From: Lewinella sp. IMCC34191
GTDB lineage: Bacteria; Bacteroidota; Bacteroidia; Chitinophagales; Saprospiraceae
DNA: 64,000 nucleotides
Reading direction: 5' to 3'
Assembly (NCBI RefSeq): GCF_003390935.1
Contig: NZ_QNQZ01000013.1
Coordinates: 46,997-110,996, forward strand
Shown here: piece after piece, positions 1 to 8,703 of the stretch
Position numbering within the stretch: the stretch's first letter is position 1
Layout of the letters: each line of letters begins with the position of its first letter
Made by a program: the position numbers and the translations under genes
Notes under the pieces: generated by a model
Seen by the model: the letters and a program-made list of their open reading frames with translations, nothing else
Databases searched by the model: none
Told to the model about the DNA's origin: nothing

Positions 1-1
1 T

Positions 2-2074
2 CGGTTTTCTTTCGCTCCCAAACGGATCACTAATCCAGGTGCAGTCGAGCAGTTTGTCTCCGTAGTGGGTCAGATGGAACGCATCCTGGCGGATAGTGGT
101 CAAATCAAGCTTCACCGCTTGACCACTGACGAAATTGTTGGTACCAGCACGGATGCTGGTGTATTGGAAAAGTACCTCAGCCTGAACCCGCAGGAGGAGC
201 CCATTCTGCGGGATATTGATTTTCGCAATGGCATTCAGATAGGCGATAACCGCTGCAAACTCTTCACGGTCAGCAATGCCGATTGCCTACCCGCTGCCAT
301 TTCCCCCGGCGTTATCGTTTCGGGCGTATCCAACGATACTTCCAAGCTATTCATGTCGATGGGCAATGCCTTCGGCGTTTACTGCAATGCGCCCCACATT
401 TACAATCAGTACATCCTCATTGAGAACGAAAAGGAAGTGATCGCTTCCCTCGAATCTCGCCAGCGGCGCATGGAGTCGCTGGCTCCCTATTCCCGTCCAA
501 ACGGCATTTACGCCGAGCAGGTGAACGCCTTTTTGAATGAAACCGCTTCGGCTCAGGCAGTCATTGTCCAGGCCCACGCTAACCTGTTGGTTTTCGGGGA
601 AACGGACGAAGAACTGAAGCGGTCAACGGGTGTCGTTCAGTCCTGCTTTTCCAAGGTGAATGTCATCCCCAAAGAGGAGCGTTTCTCAATGGCCACGATT
701 TGGTGGGCCGGAATACCCGGCAACGCCGGCGATCTTCCCCGCGAAGAATACTTCACTACGTTTGCCGGTCAGGCAAGCTGCCTATTTAACCTGGAAACGA
801 ATTACCGGTCGAGCGCCAGTCCGTACGGCATTCGGTTGGTGGACCGATTGACGGGGTATCCCGTAGCCGTCGACATTAGCGACGAGCCCATTACCAAGGG
901 ACTTACGACCAACCGCAATAAGTTCATTCTCGGTCCCTCGGGATCCGGTAAGAGCTTCATTGTAAACCATCTGCTGCACAACTACTACAAACAGGGTAGT
1001 CACGTTGTCCTGGTTGATGTGGGCGGTTCCTATTACGGTACCTGCAAATACGTTGGTGGACTTTACTTCGAGTACACCGAGAGCGATCCCATCAGCTTTA
1101 ATCCTTTTCTGATTGGAGAAGGCGATACACTGGATACCGAGAAAAAAGAAAGCCTGAAGACGCTCCTCGTTACCATCTGGAAATCGCAGGATAAGTCGGT
1201 GGAGCAAGCGGAGTACGTGGCCCTTTCAACCGCCATTTCGATGTACTACGAGCACCTGGACGCTTGCCCGCACATTGACCCCAGTTTTGACAGCTTCTAC
1301 GAATTCATGCGTGGTGACTACCGTGCCTACCTGGAAGAAAAAAATGTGCGGGAACGGGAGTTTGACATGACGAACTTCCTTTACGTGCTCAGTCCTTTCT
1401 ACCGCGGAGGCGAATTTGACTACCTGCTGAACTCAAATAGTAAGGCCGATCTCCTGCAGGAACCCTTCATCGTCTTTGAACTCGATAACATCAAAGACCA
1501 TCCGGTCCTCTTTCCGGTGGTCACCATCGTGATCATGGATGTCTTTATTTCCAAGATGCGCAAGCTGAAGGGTAAGCGCAAGATCATCTGCATCGAGGAA
1601 GCATGGAAGGCCATCGCCAAGGAAGGCATGGCCGACTTTATCAAGTACCTCTTTAAGACGGTACGCAAGTTTTACGGCGAAGCCTGGGTGGTGACCCAGG
1701 AGGTAGACGATATCCTGAATTCACCAGTTGTCAAGGAATCCATCGTCGCCAATAGTGACTGCAAAATCCTCATGGATCAGCGGAAGTTTGCTGCCCGGTT
1801 TGATGATATCGCCGGCCTACTCGGACTAACGGAAAAGGACGTGGCTCAGGTAATGAGCGTGAACAGCAACCTCGACCCGCGACGCAAGTACAAAGAGTGC
1901 TTCATTGCTCTAGGCGGTGCCTACTCCAACGTCTACGGAGTGGAGGTACCACTGGAGGAATACCTGATCTACACCACGGAAAAACTAGAGAAGGAGGCGG
2001 TCGAGGACATGGCCGAGCGGATGGGGTCGTACGAGGCCGGCATCGTAGCTCTCGCTAATCAATGGCGCGCGTGA
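2..2074 (+). CDS. traG: TraG-family conjugation ATPase (VirB4-like), 5' partial
   Basis: The reading frame is open from base 2, so the gene begins before the window; the GTG at 65 is not the start. The product is the VirB4-like ATPase that powers assembly of the type IV secretion channel at the inner membrane. A Walker A motif (LGPSGSGKSF) is encoded near 925-960, and a Walker B-like motif followed by the family-typical EEAWKAI is encoded near 1580-1620. It is followed by the WVVTQEVDDILNS region characteristic of Bacteroidetes conjugative TraG proteins. The next gene overlaps its stop by ATGA, indicating translational coupling and a transfer operon. The order of the following genes matches the CTnDOT-type tra operon, which supports the call. 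The N-terminal part is outside the window. Confidence 0.93.
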   Translation, partial: RFSFAPKRITNPGAVEQFVSVVGQMERILADSGQIKLHRLTTDEIVGTSTDAGVLEKYLSLNPQEEPILRDIDFRNGIQIGDNRCKLFTVSNADCLPAAISPGVIVSGVSNDTSKLFMSMGNAFGVYCNAPHIYNQYILIENEKEVIASLESRQRRMESLAPYSRPNGIYAEQVNAFLNETASAQAVIVQAHANLLVFGETDEELKRSTGVVQSCFSKVNVIPKEERFSMATIWWAGIPGNAGDLPREEYFTTFAGQASCLFNLETNYRSSASPYGIRLVDRLTGYPVAVDISDEPITKGLTTNRNKFILGPSGSGKSFIVNHLLHNYYKQGSHVVLVDVGGSYYGTCKYVGGLYFEYTESDPISFNPFLIGEGDTLDTEKKESLKTLLVTIWKSQDKSVEQAEYVALSTAISMYYEHLDACPHIDPSFDSFYEFMRGDYRAYLEEKNVREREFDMTNFLYVLSPFYRGGEFDYLLNSNSKADLLQEPFIVFELDNIKDHPVLFPVVTIVIMDVFISKMRKLKGKRKIICIEEAWKAIAKEGMADFIKYLFKTVRKFYGEAWVVTQEVDDILNSPVVKESIVANSDCKILMDQRKFAARFDDIAGLLGLTEKDVAQVMSVNSNLDPRRKYKECFIALGGAYSNVYGVEVPLEEYLIYTTEKLEKEAVEDMAERMGSYEAGIVALANQWRA

Positions 2075-2763
2075 TGAAAAAGCAGCTCAACATTGCGGCA
2101 TTCGGTGTCTGTCTACTCGCTTGCACGCCGGTCTTCTCCCAGAGTAGCGGTGACGCGCCCAGCGGCGACGTGGATCCCATCGCGATTGTATCGGCTCACG
2201 TCCTGAAGGGTCAAACGAATCGCATGCAGCGCAGGGCTATTCGCACCGAATGGCTCACAGTCGCGGCCCAACAGGCCGAGGACTTTCTACGTACTTCCGC
2301 CTTTAATAAGATCATCGAGTTTGTCCAGAAAAACCACGAACTCTTTGAGAGCATTTACGCCGGCCTGAAAACGGCAAACCAATTTGTCTCTACCGGTAAA
2401 CGGGTCAAGTCAGTGATTGCGCTCCAGCGAAAATTGATTGTCAAGTTTGCCACTACGGGTGAACTACTACTGGACAGCGAATTCTTCACCGCCGAAGAGC
2501 TCGAATCCTTTAGTGGTACCCTGGAACTGGTTATGCGTGATACTGGAGCCAACTTCGATCTGTTGGTTACCCTTTTTCGCGGGACGAGTAGGGCCAACCT
2601 GACCGATATGGAACGATTTGAGGTCCTCTCCACCATTGAAGAGCGACTGGTGAAGAACCTGCAGGCGGTTGATCAGCTGAACCGCTACATCATCTACCTG
2701 GACACCAATCGCGGTGTCCAGATGGACAGTGGGTTACCGAATCTATTAACTGAAACCCACTAA
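2074..2763 (+). CDS. TraI-like periplasmic conjugation protein, paralogue 1
   Basis: About 229 residues. A signal peptide ends at VFSQ, followed by a mostly helical body. The start is taken at 2074, where ATG overlaps the traG stop (ATGA); an in-frame ATG at 2062 is also possible. The segment FTAEELESFSG... followed by LTDMERFEVL matches the FT-EEL / M-D-ER pattern I associate with the TraI (DUF4141, TrbJ/VirB5-like) family. The gene also sits directly after traG, where traI lies in CTnDOT-type operons. It is the first of four consecutive, divergent genes of the same type. Likely role: periplasmic or pilus-associated part of the mating apparatus. The family call is inference from motif and position. 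Confidence 0.7.
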   Translation: MKKQLNIAAFGVCLLACTPVFSQSSGDAPSGDVDPIAIVSAHVLKGQTNRMQRRAIRTEWLTVAAQQAEDFLRTSAFNKIIEFVQKNHELFESIYAGLKTANQFVSTGKRVKSVIALQRKLIVKFATTGELLLDSEFFTAEELESFSGTLELVMRDTGANFDLLVTLFRGTSRANLTDMERFEVLSTIEERLVKNLQAVDQLNRYIIYLDTNRGVQMDSGLPNLLTETH

Positions 2764-2765
2764 GG

Positions 2766-3542
2766 ATGTCCGCACGAATAGTTCTTATTGGTGGGTTACT
2801 AGCAATTGCACAACCGGTGTCTGCTCAGATTAACGACTGGGGGACTCAGTACATCACCGAAACCTTAAGTCTCGATCCCGATGCCATTAGTAAGGTGATT
2901 CAGGCTAGTGAAGCGGGGGGCGAGCAATCCCGTTGGGCTACGCTGGGATTGAAATCGCAGAAGTACGCTTCGACGATTCAGCAATCCGAGGCGAAGCGGA
3001 GGGAGCGAGACCTTCAGCGGCAACAACTGGCGATGCTGGCCGATGGACTACGGCGGACCAAAGAGCTTTTCCAGAAGTACTACGAGAAGTATCAGGTAGT
3101 AAGCGGCGCGGTCCAGACCCTCGAAGGTTTTCTCAAGATTGGAAAGCGGGTACGCTCCATCTTGGATATTCTCGATCAACTCCGCGTCCAACTTGCCGCC
3201 TTGGATGAATTCAGCGACGAGGAGCGTGACTACGTGATGCAGATCCTGACGTCAATGGTCAACCGCACCGAGCGGGTTTTAAAGAGTGCCAACTTCGTCC
3301 TTTTGGGTAACAACGTACCGACCGAAGAATTAGACGAGCTACGGGAAGAGCATGGCAATTTCATGGTCTTACTCCGCTCCATTGACCGTACAGAACAACT
3401 AGATCTAATCGACCGCGAGATCTCCCGAATCATCTCGGACTTGCAAAACGTAGTGGTCTTTCTCAACAACATTCAAAACAATCGGAAAAATGGCAAAGTC
3501 CCGCAGGCGGAGATTCTTCGCGATCTGCTCAGTGGCAATTAG
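2766..3542 (+). CDS. TraI-like periplasmic conjugation protein, paralogue 2
   Basis: 258 residues with a signal peptide (cleavage likely after QPVSAQ) and a long charged helical, probably coiled-coil, middle (residues about 75-150). It starts two bases after the previous stop and ends 53 bases inside the next gene. The GFLKIGKRVRSIL segment parallels QFVSTGKRVKSVI of the upstream protein, and FSDEERDYVMQIL parallels the FTAEEL motif of its neighbours, so these are diverged tandem paralogues. No catalytic motif is visible. A structural role in the periplasmic part of the conjugation channel or pilus is inferred from operon position. Confidence 0.62.
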   Translation: MSARIVLIGGLLAIAQPVSAQINDWGTQYITETLSLDPDAISKVIQASEAGGEQSRWATLGLKSQKYASTIQQSEAKRRERDLQRQQLAMLADGLRRTKELFQKYYEKYQVVSGAVQTLEGFLKIGKRVRSILDILDQLRVQLAALDEFSDEERDYVMQILTSMVNRTERVLKSANFVLLGNNVPTEELDELREEHGNFMVLLRSIDRTEQLDLIDREISRIISDLQNVVVFLNNIQNNRKNGKVPQAEILRDLLSGN

Positions 3543-4176
3543 TGTGTTGCTGCTCGGCATACCCAGCCGGAGCGTTGCCCAGGGATGGGACGACGTGGGT
3601 TTTTGGTCGGCGGACTTGGCGTTGAATACGCTACAGCAACAGGCCGCCGCCCAAAAGCTGGAGGAGTACCGTAAGACCTACGTGATCCTGCGGGACGGCT
3701 ACCGTATTGTGCGGGGATTAGTTAGCGACAATCATAAGCTACACGAGGAGTTTTTCAATGAACTGGCCTCCATCAATCCAGTGGTTAAAAACTACCATCG
3801 TGTTTTACAAACAGTCCAGATCTATGGACGGGAGATAAAGAACATCAAACAGGATGCACCCAGATTAGTCGCCCTACTGCGGAGAACCGATGCTTTTACG
3901 GCCGAAGAGCTGGAGCAGATTATGCGGGTCTTCGATGGGATGCTAGATAAGATTAAGGGCTCCTTCGAGGAACTGGCCCTGGTTGCCCTTGAAAGCTCCG
4001 ACGGCCTTGAAATGATGGATAGCGAACGACTGGTAATCGTGGAGCGGCTCTATAAAGAAAGCATCAAGATTACCCAAAGCATCAGCGAGTTCCGCACCCT
4101 GCTGCTCACCATTGCCTCCCAGCGTACGAACACCAGCGTCAGTAACCTTGCAAATGTCTTCCGTGTCGTACCCTAA
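3490..4176 (+). CDS. TraI-like periplasmic conjugation protein, paralogue 3
   Basis: 228 residues. It overlaps the end of the preceding gene by 53 bases, and the following gene begins inside its last 23 bases. A basic N-terminus and hydrophobic stretch end in SVAQ, a signal peptide. Of the four paralogues this one is closest to the classical TraI (DUF4141) pattern: FTAEELEQIMRVFDGML, then a long helix, then MMDSERLVIVERLYKE. Helical periplasmic protein, probably VirB5/TrbJ-like. The tight overlaps imply coupled translation with both neighbours. Confidence 0.68.
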   Translation: MAKSRRRRFFAICSVAISVLLLGIPSRSVAQGWDDVGFWSADLALNTLQQQAAAQKLEEYRKTYVILRDGYRIVRGLVSDNHKLHEEFFNELASINPVVKNYHRVLQTVQIYGREIKNIKQDAPRLVALLRRTDAFTAEELEQIMRVFDGMLDKIKGSFEELALVALESSDGLEMMDSERLVIVERLYKESIKITQSISEFRTLLLTIASQRTNTSVSNLANVFRVVP

Positions 4177-4933
4177 ATCACTTCGCTGGTGGTGTTTCGG
4201 GTGGCTGACTCTAGCCATGCTTCCCCTCGTGGGCCAGACCCTCAGCACCCCTCCATTCAACCCGGCCGAGCCGCGTGTACTGAGTCGCAAAGGTCAGGGG
4301 TGGAGAGAGTCTTTCAACACCAGAAAGTGGCGCAAGCAGTACAATCAGTTCGAGCTTATCGTGCAGGTGTGGCAGATCTACTACGCCCGTAAGAAGGGTG
4401 CCGACTGGAAGGAGATATTCCGGCAGGTGAGTGGTCTGATGGAAGCAGAGATCAGTCAGCACACGGCCTACTACAACGGCTTGTCTCAAGCTGATGCGCT
4501 GGTAAGTTCCTACTACTTAGTTGATGACATTCGCAAGGAGTTCCGGGCTATTCTAAAGATTGCTCCAGCCGTGATCATGGCCACCGCCGACGGCCGCATC
4601 TGGTCGGACCGGGATCAGGTTGAATTTATCCGCGGAGCCGTCAGCGAGATCAAGCAGGAAGCCATACTACTACTTCGCTACGTCCCGGTGGTCGCCGGCG
4701 TTGATGTCACTTCGTGGGACGGTGTGGCGGAAGCCGGCGTAGAGCCGGTAGAGGAAAAGTACTGGGCTAGTACCGCTGACCGTATGCAACATCTAGAACG
4801 TATGCACAGCGATCTCCGTACGCTACGCTTCCTACTAGATAACCTCCACCAAAGGGTTAAACAAACAACGCTCTACCGCCAAGCGGGAGCGATCGACCGC
4901 GCTACTGTCTCCCCCATTCTCGGTATCAACTAA
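4154..4933 (+). CDS. TraI-like periplasmic conjugation protein, paralogue 4
   Basis: The start is placed at the ATG at 4154 (MSSVSYPKSLRWW), which gives a plausible signal peptide ending near PLVGQ; a longer frame from TTG at 4112 would add 14 unlikely residues. About 259 residues, helical, with no transmembrane segment after the signal. Similarity to the three upstream proteins is weak, mostly shared length, secretion signal and helical layout, including a late helix beginning MQHLERMHSDLRTLRF. It is in the same operon and lies 11 bases before traJ. It may be a distinct periplasmic subunit rather than a true paralogue. Confidence 0.55.
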   Translation: MSSVSYPKSLRWWCFGWLTLAMLPLVGQTLSTPPFNPAEPRVLSRKGQGWRESFNTRKWRKQYNQFELIVQVWQIYYARKKGADWKEIFRQVSGLMEAEISQHTAYYNGLSQADALVSSYYLVDDIRKEFRAILKIAPAVIMATADGRIWSDRDQVEFIRGAVSEIKQEAILLLRYVPVVAGVDVTSWDGVAEAGVEPVEEKYWASTADRMQHLERMHSDLRTLRFLLDNLHQRVKQTTLYRQAGAIDRATVSPILGIN

Positions 4934-4944
4934 CTGTAGCCCCC

Positions 4945-6150
4945 ATGCTTACTACCATACTCCGCATATTCTCAATCTTGATTCTGGCTACCGCCTCCGC
5001 TGGTGCGCAGACGTTTGCCAGTACGGATTTGACGCGAGCTGATGTTATGCTCGAACGGGTCTACGAAACCATTTTTGCGCGGGCGGGAATTTTCGTAGAC
5101 ATAGCTTGCCTGATCGGTGCTATGGGGGCTATGGTCATGATCTCCACCCATATCTACGGTAGAATGATTAGGGGCAAAGCACTTCACCTTAGTGCGGTCG
5201 CTCGTCCCATCATCATTCTGATCGCGCTAATCCTTTACACTCCCCTTGTTCAGACGGTCAATTTGGCTTTGAGCCCCACGGTCACCGCAACCAAGGCTAT
5301 GGTGAATGGCGAACGGGATGTACTGGAGAACGTGCTTGATGAAATGATGGCTAACGATGTGAGTAGTGGCCAGCACGCGGCCTACGTAGGTGCTTCGGGT
5401 GACGGCGAATTTGATGCCTACCTCCAGGCCTACGGCCTCGAAGAAGAATCTGGCTGGTTTGGAACGGATCGAATCGGTCAGTATCTGTCCTGGAAGATCG
5501 AGAGCGTGATGTATCAGATCAGGTGGGGGATCAGAATGCTACTCTTTTGGGTCTTGGGCTTCCTGTACACCGCCGTGGTCTTTTGTCTGAGTGCGGTCCG
5601 GACGTTCACGCTCGCCGTACTTGCCCTTGTCGGTCCGCTGGCCCTGGGCTTCTCGCTATGGTCTCCCTTCTCGCGTTCGTTCGTCACTTGGCTTGGAAGG
5701 TACATCGCCGTCTACCTGTGGTTGCCGGTTGCCAACATCTTCGGTTTCCTGATTACAACGGTGATGGCCGAATTCAATCTAGTTCACTTAGAGGCCGTTC
5801 GTGCGGGAGGTAGCAACGTTGCTTTCTCCTCGTTGGACATCATGTATGCCATCATGCTGGTGACTGGGATCGTTGGCTACATCGCCGTACCCAGCATCAC
5901 GGCCTACATCATCACCGCCAGCGGTGCTTCATCGCTACTTACCGGGGCGGCAGGGGCTGGCAAGATGGCCGGTAGTGCCGCCATGTCCACGGCTGGTGCT
6001 GCCATCGGCGGGTTCGTCGCCGGCAGCAGTACTTCCCAAAGTTCCAATACCTCTATTGCAACTGGTGGCGGGTCTAATGCAAAGTCTTCCGGCAACGGCA
6101 CAGCGCACGTTCCGCGCATCGGGGGTGGACGCCCCGGTAGAGATACCTGA
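4945..6150 (+). CDS. traJ: TraJ conjugation membrane protein (VirB6/TrbL-like)
   Basis: 401 residues. A leader (ends SAGAQ) is followed by several membrane spans (about residues 50-75, 85-105, then a cluster from about 200 to 330) and an Ala/Gly/Ser-rich tail. This is the layout of Bacteroidetes TraJ, the polytopic inner-membrane channel protein equivalent to VirB6/TrbL. The motif VRTFTLAVLALVGPLALGFSLWSPF is typical of the family. Its position between the TraI-like genes and traK agrees with the CTnDOT order. The low-complexity end (GAAGAGKMAGSAAMS) is probably cytoplasmic or periplasmic and unstructured. Confidence 0.88.
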   Translation: MLTTILRIFSILILATASAGAQTFASTDLTRADVMLERVYETIFARAGIFVDIACLIGAMGAMVMISTHIYGRMIRGKALHLSAVARPIIILIALILYTPLVQTVNLALSPTVTATKAMVNGERDVLENVLDEMMANDVSSGQHAAYVGASGDGEFDAYLQAYGLEEESGWFGTDRIGQYLSWKIESVMYQIRWGIRMLLFWVLGFLYTAVVFCLSAVRTFTLAVLALVGPLALGFSLWSPFSRSFVTWLGRYIAVYLWLPVANIFGFLITTVMAEFNLVHLEAVRAGGSNVAFSSLDIMYAIMLVTGIVGYIAVPSITAYIITASGASSLLTGAAGAGKMAGSAAMSTAGAAIGGFVAGSSTSQSSNTSIATGGGSNAKSSGNGTAHVPRIGGGRPGRDT

Positions 6151-6204
6151 TAGGGCTTCTACTGCATACCCTCGCTCAATCCTTTCAATTCAAAAAGCAA
6201 CGTC

Positions 6205-6828
6205 ATGTTACATTCCCTAAACGATAGAGATAAAGTTTTCCGGCAGTCTCGCGTGCTTACTATTATCTGCGTCATTGGTATGGCGGCGGTCTCTCTTTTC
6301 AGTATGAGCTACGTGTACAGTGGGATGCGGGAGCAATCTCAGGTAGTCTATGCGCTAATTGGAGAGGATGCTGTTCAACTGGGGGCGGTTGATGTACTGG
6401 ACAACCGGCCGGTTGAGGCTCACAGTCACGTCAAGTTATTCCATCGACATCTTTTCCAGCTGGATCCCGATCGGGAAGTGATCGACCGCAACATCAACGC
6501 CGCGCTCAGCATATCGGACAACAGCGTTCAAGCGATAGTAGACACCTACGAAGAGGACTCGTACTATCGGAATCTCATCACCGGAAATATTTCTCAGACC
6601 ATTGAAACGGACTCCATCCAGCTTGATATGAGCTTGGACCCGTACTACTTCAAGTACATCGGCACACTGACCATTACACGTCCAACTAGCACGCTTACCC
6701 GGTCGCTGGTTTCAGAGGGCTACTTCCGAAACGTGCAGCGCAGTAAACTCAATCCGCATGGCTTTTTAATCGAGCAATTCCGCATCCTCGAGAACGAGGA
6801 TCTCCGGGTGGAAAAGCGCTACAATTAG
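6205..6828 (+). CDS. traK: TraK conjugation protein (VirB8-like)
   Basis: 207 residues with a short cytoplasmic N-terminus, one transmembrane helix near residues 18-40 and a periplasmic domain. This is the architecture of VirB8-type scaffold proteins. The N-terminal layout and the conserved stretch HSHVKLFHRHLFQLDPD resemble Bacteroidetes TraK, which typically has FHxxFFxLxPD at this place. Downstream genes continue in the L-M-N order. It links the inner-membrane platform to the TraM/TraN core complex. Confidence 0.85.
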   Translation: MLHSLNDRDKVFRQSRVLTIICVIGMAAVSLFSMSYVYSGMREQSQVVYALIGEDAVQLGAVDVLDNRPVEAHSHVKLFHRHLFQLDPDREVIDRNINAALSISDNSVQAIVDTYEEDSYYRNLITGNISQTIETDSIQLDMSLDPYYFKYIGTLTITRPTSTLTRSLVSEGYFRNVQRSKLNPHGFLIEQFRILENEDLRVEKRYN

Positions 6829-6877
6829 TCCACAACGTATCAACAACAGTACTGTGAATCTGCCTGGAAAAGAAAAA

Positions 6878-7231
6878 ATGAGTGACCTGCTACACCTTAC
6901 TGTACAGCGTACAGAAGGTTGGGCGAACTCGCGTCTTTCACATATGTCACCTCGTGCCGTCGCGGGAATTCTCGCCGCCCTTGGCTTCGTAATCACCCTC
7001 ACGGTAGCAGCCTTTCTATTCCTCTCCGACGCTCAAATTTCCGGCGTAGGCTCGATCAGTTCGCCCACCGTACTTAGATCTACGGATAGAGCACTTGACG
7101 GTAAAACACCTCTGGAGACGCTGTACGACATTCAGCGCACACAGGCCTTTCTGGACAGTGTAGATCAGCTAGGCATCGAGCGCATGGAAGAGATCTACGC
7201 TGAAAAATTTAAAACCCATAATCATGAATGA
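6878..7231 (+). CDS. traL: TraL-like small membrane protein of the conjugation operon
   Basis: About 117 residues from the ATG at 6878; a GTG at 6854 would extend it by 8. One membrane segment (AGILAALGFVITLTVAAFLF) follows a short basic N-terminus, with a short periplasmic tail. Its size, topology and place between traK and traM match TraL (DUF3989-like) of CTnDOT-type systems, although sequence similarity alone is too weak to decide. It overlaps traM by 8 bases, indicating coupled translation. Confidence 0.65.
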   Translation: MSDLLHLTVQRTEGWANSRLSHMSPRAVAGILAALGFVITLTVAAFLFLSDAQISGVGSISSPTVLRSTDRALDGKTPLETLYDIQRTQAFLDSVDQLGIERMEEIYAEKFKTHNHE

Positions 7232-8669
7232 TACTGTTGATCCCGTTGAGTTCGAGCGTAAAAAGAAGCTCTTTACGTTCCTTCCACTATTTGTTCTCCC
7301 AATTCTAGTCCTTCTTTTCTGGGGCTTGGGCGGAGGCTCCAGTAATGCCGCCACCATGGGTGTTAGCGGTACATCCGTTGGTCAGGTTAATACTGGCTTG
7401 CCCTCGGTTATGGTAGAGAAAGAAGAAAGCAAGCGCGATGCTTACCGTCAGGCAGCAAAGGAGGCCGACAACCGTGCCTATGCCCTTGCACGTGATCCTT
7501 ACGCCGATGTCCTTCTTGAAGAATCGGACGAGGGGGAATTGGGTTCTTCTCCCTCCAGTGGATATAGTGATTGGGAGAAAAAATTTACTGCCCGTACCGG
7601 TAACCTCGAAGAGCAACTTAATCAGTTTACGGCCGTCGCTGACCCCTCTGCGACACCTGCTCCTACCTCTTCCGCAGGGAATACTTCGAACGAACGCCGG
7701 CAGCGTTCCAGATCGACTGCCAGGAAGAGCCAGTATAATTCCCCCCCTAAGTCGTCCGCTCTTGATTTTGAGAATGAAGACGAGCAAGTTGCCGAGATTG
7801 AACGGGCGATCGCTAATCTGAATAGTAGTGGTGCGGTACAGTCCGGTTATGACGGCGCCTTTGCTCCCACCGGTGGGGCATACCCCTCCGGTGAAGTGGC
7901 AAGCCCTGACCAGAGCTTAAGCATGAGTCCGGAGGACAGTATTGCCAATCAACAGTTAGCCACACTGGACCGCATTATGGAACGGGCTACGTACTTGCAG
8001 TACCCCGAACTGGCCGAAGACGAATTGCGCAAGCGTTCCAAAGGAAATGAGAAGCACCTGTACCCGGTTGCTGAGGCTCCCTCAGCTGCGGGTGACATCA
8101 AGATATTTGGGGTAGTACCCCAACGTGATACGTTCCCCACTGCTTCGGCCCCAGTAGCCAGACGGAGCGGATTCTTTACCGATGAATCTGATGATCCGGA
8201 CGGCGATTTCACTCAGCTGACGGTCCAGGCTCAGGTGCACAATTCGGTCGTAGTGATGGATGGTTCTACCATCAAGCTGCGCCTCCTGGAGGATGTTTAC
8301 GTAGCCGGCCAGCGGATCCCGGCCAACACCTTCGTTTACGGCCAGGGCAGCCTCCAGGGTGATCGACTTAGGGTGTCCGTAAGCACTATCACCTACCGCA
8401 ACAACCTTTACGACGTCGGCCTGAACGTCTACGACTTGGATGGTCAATTTGGCCTGGCTATTCCCGGATCGGTCGAGCGGCAAATTGCCAAGCGGGAAGC
8501 TTCGTCGGCGGCACGGTCACTCGGCGGCGCTACTGCTGGCAATGGTAGCTTGACCTCCCAATTAGCCGCGGAGGGTACCGAAACGATCAAAGAGATCGCT
8601 TCCCGAAAACTCAGTGTAATCAAGGTGGAGCTAAAGGCTGGCCACCGGGTCATTCTTCGCAATAAGTAG
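7224..8669 (+). CDS. traM: TraM conjugation core-complex protein (VirB10-like)
   Basis: 481 residues. A short cytoplasmic N-terminus is followed by a single membrane helix (LFTFLPLFVLPILVLLFWGLG), a long low-complexity periplasmic linker rich in Ser, Pro and Gln, and a C-terminal beta domain (about residues 335-480) with VVVMDGSTIKLRLLEDVYVAG and IPANTFVYGQGSL. That C-terminal signature is diagnostic of Bacteroidetes TraM, the VirB10 equivalent spanning inner membrane to outer-membrane core. The gene overlaps traL by 8 bases and lies 34 bases before traN. Confidence 0.93.
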   Translation: MNDTVDPVEFERKKKLFTFLPLFVLPILVLLFWGLGGGSSNAATMGVSGTSVGQVNTGLPSVMVEKEESKRDAYRQAAKEADNRAYALARDPYADVLLEESDEGELGSSPSSGYSDWEKKFTARTGNLEEQLNQFTAVADPSATPAPTSSAGNTSNERRQRSRSTARKSQYNSPPKSSALDFENEDEQVAEIERAIANLNSSGAVQSGYDGAFAPTGGAYPSGEVASPDQSLSMSPEDSIANQQLATLDRIMERATYLQYPELAEDELRKRSKGNEKHLYPVAEAPSAAGDIKIFGVVPQRDTFPTASAPVARRSGFFTDESDDPDGDFTQLTVQAQVHNSVVVMDGSTIKLRLLEDVYVAGQRIPANTFVYGQGSLQGDRLRVSVSTITYRNNLYDVGLNVYDLDGQFGLAIPGSVERQIAKREASSAARSLGGATAGNGSLTSQLAAEGTETIKEIASRKLSVIKVELKAGHRVILRNK

Positions 8670-8703
8670 TTAATCCTCTCCTAATCCTCAAAATTTCACC
8701 ATC

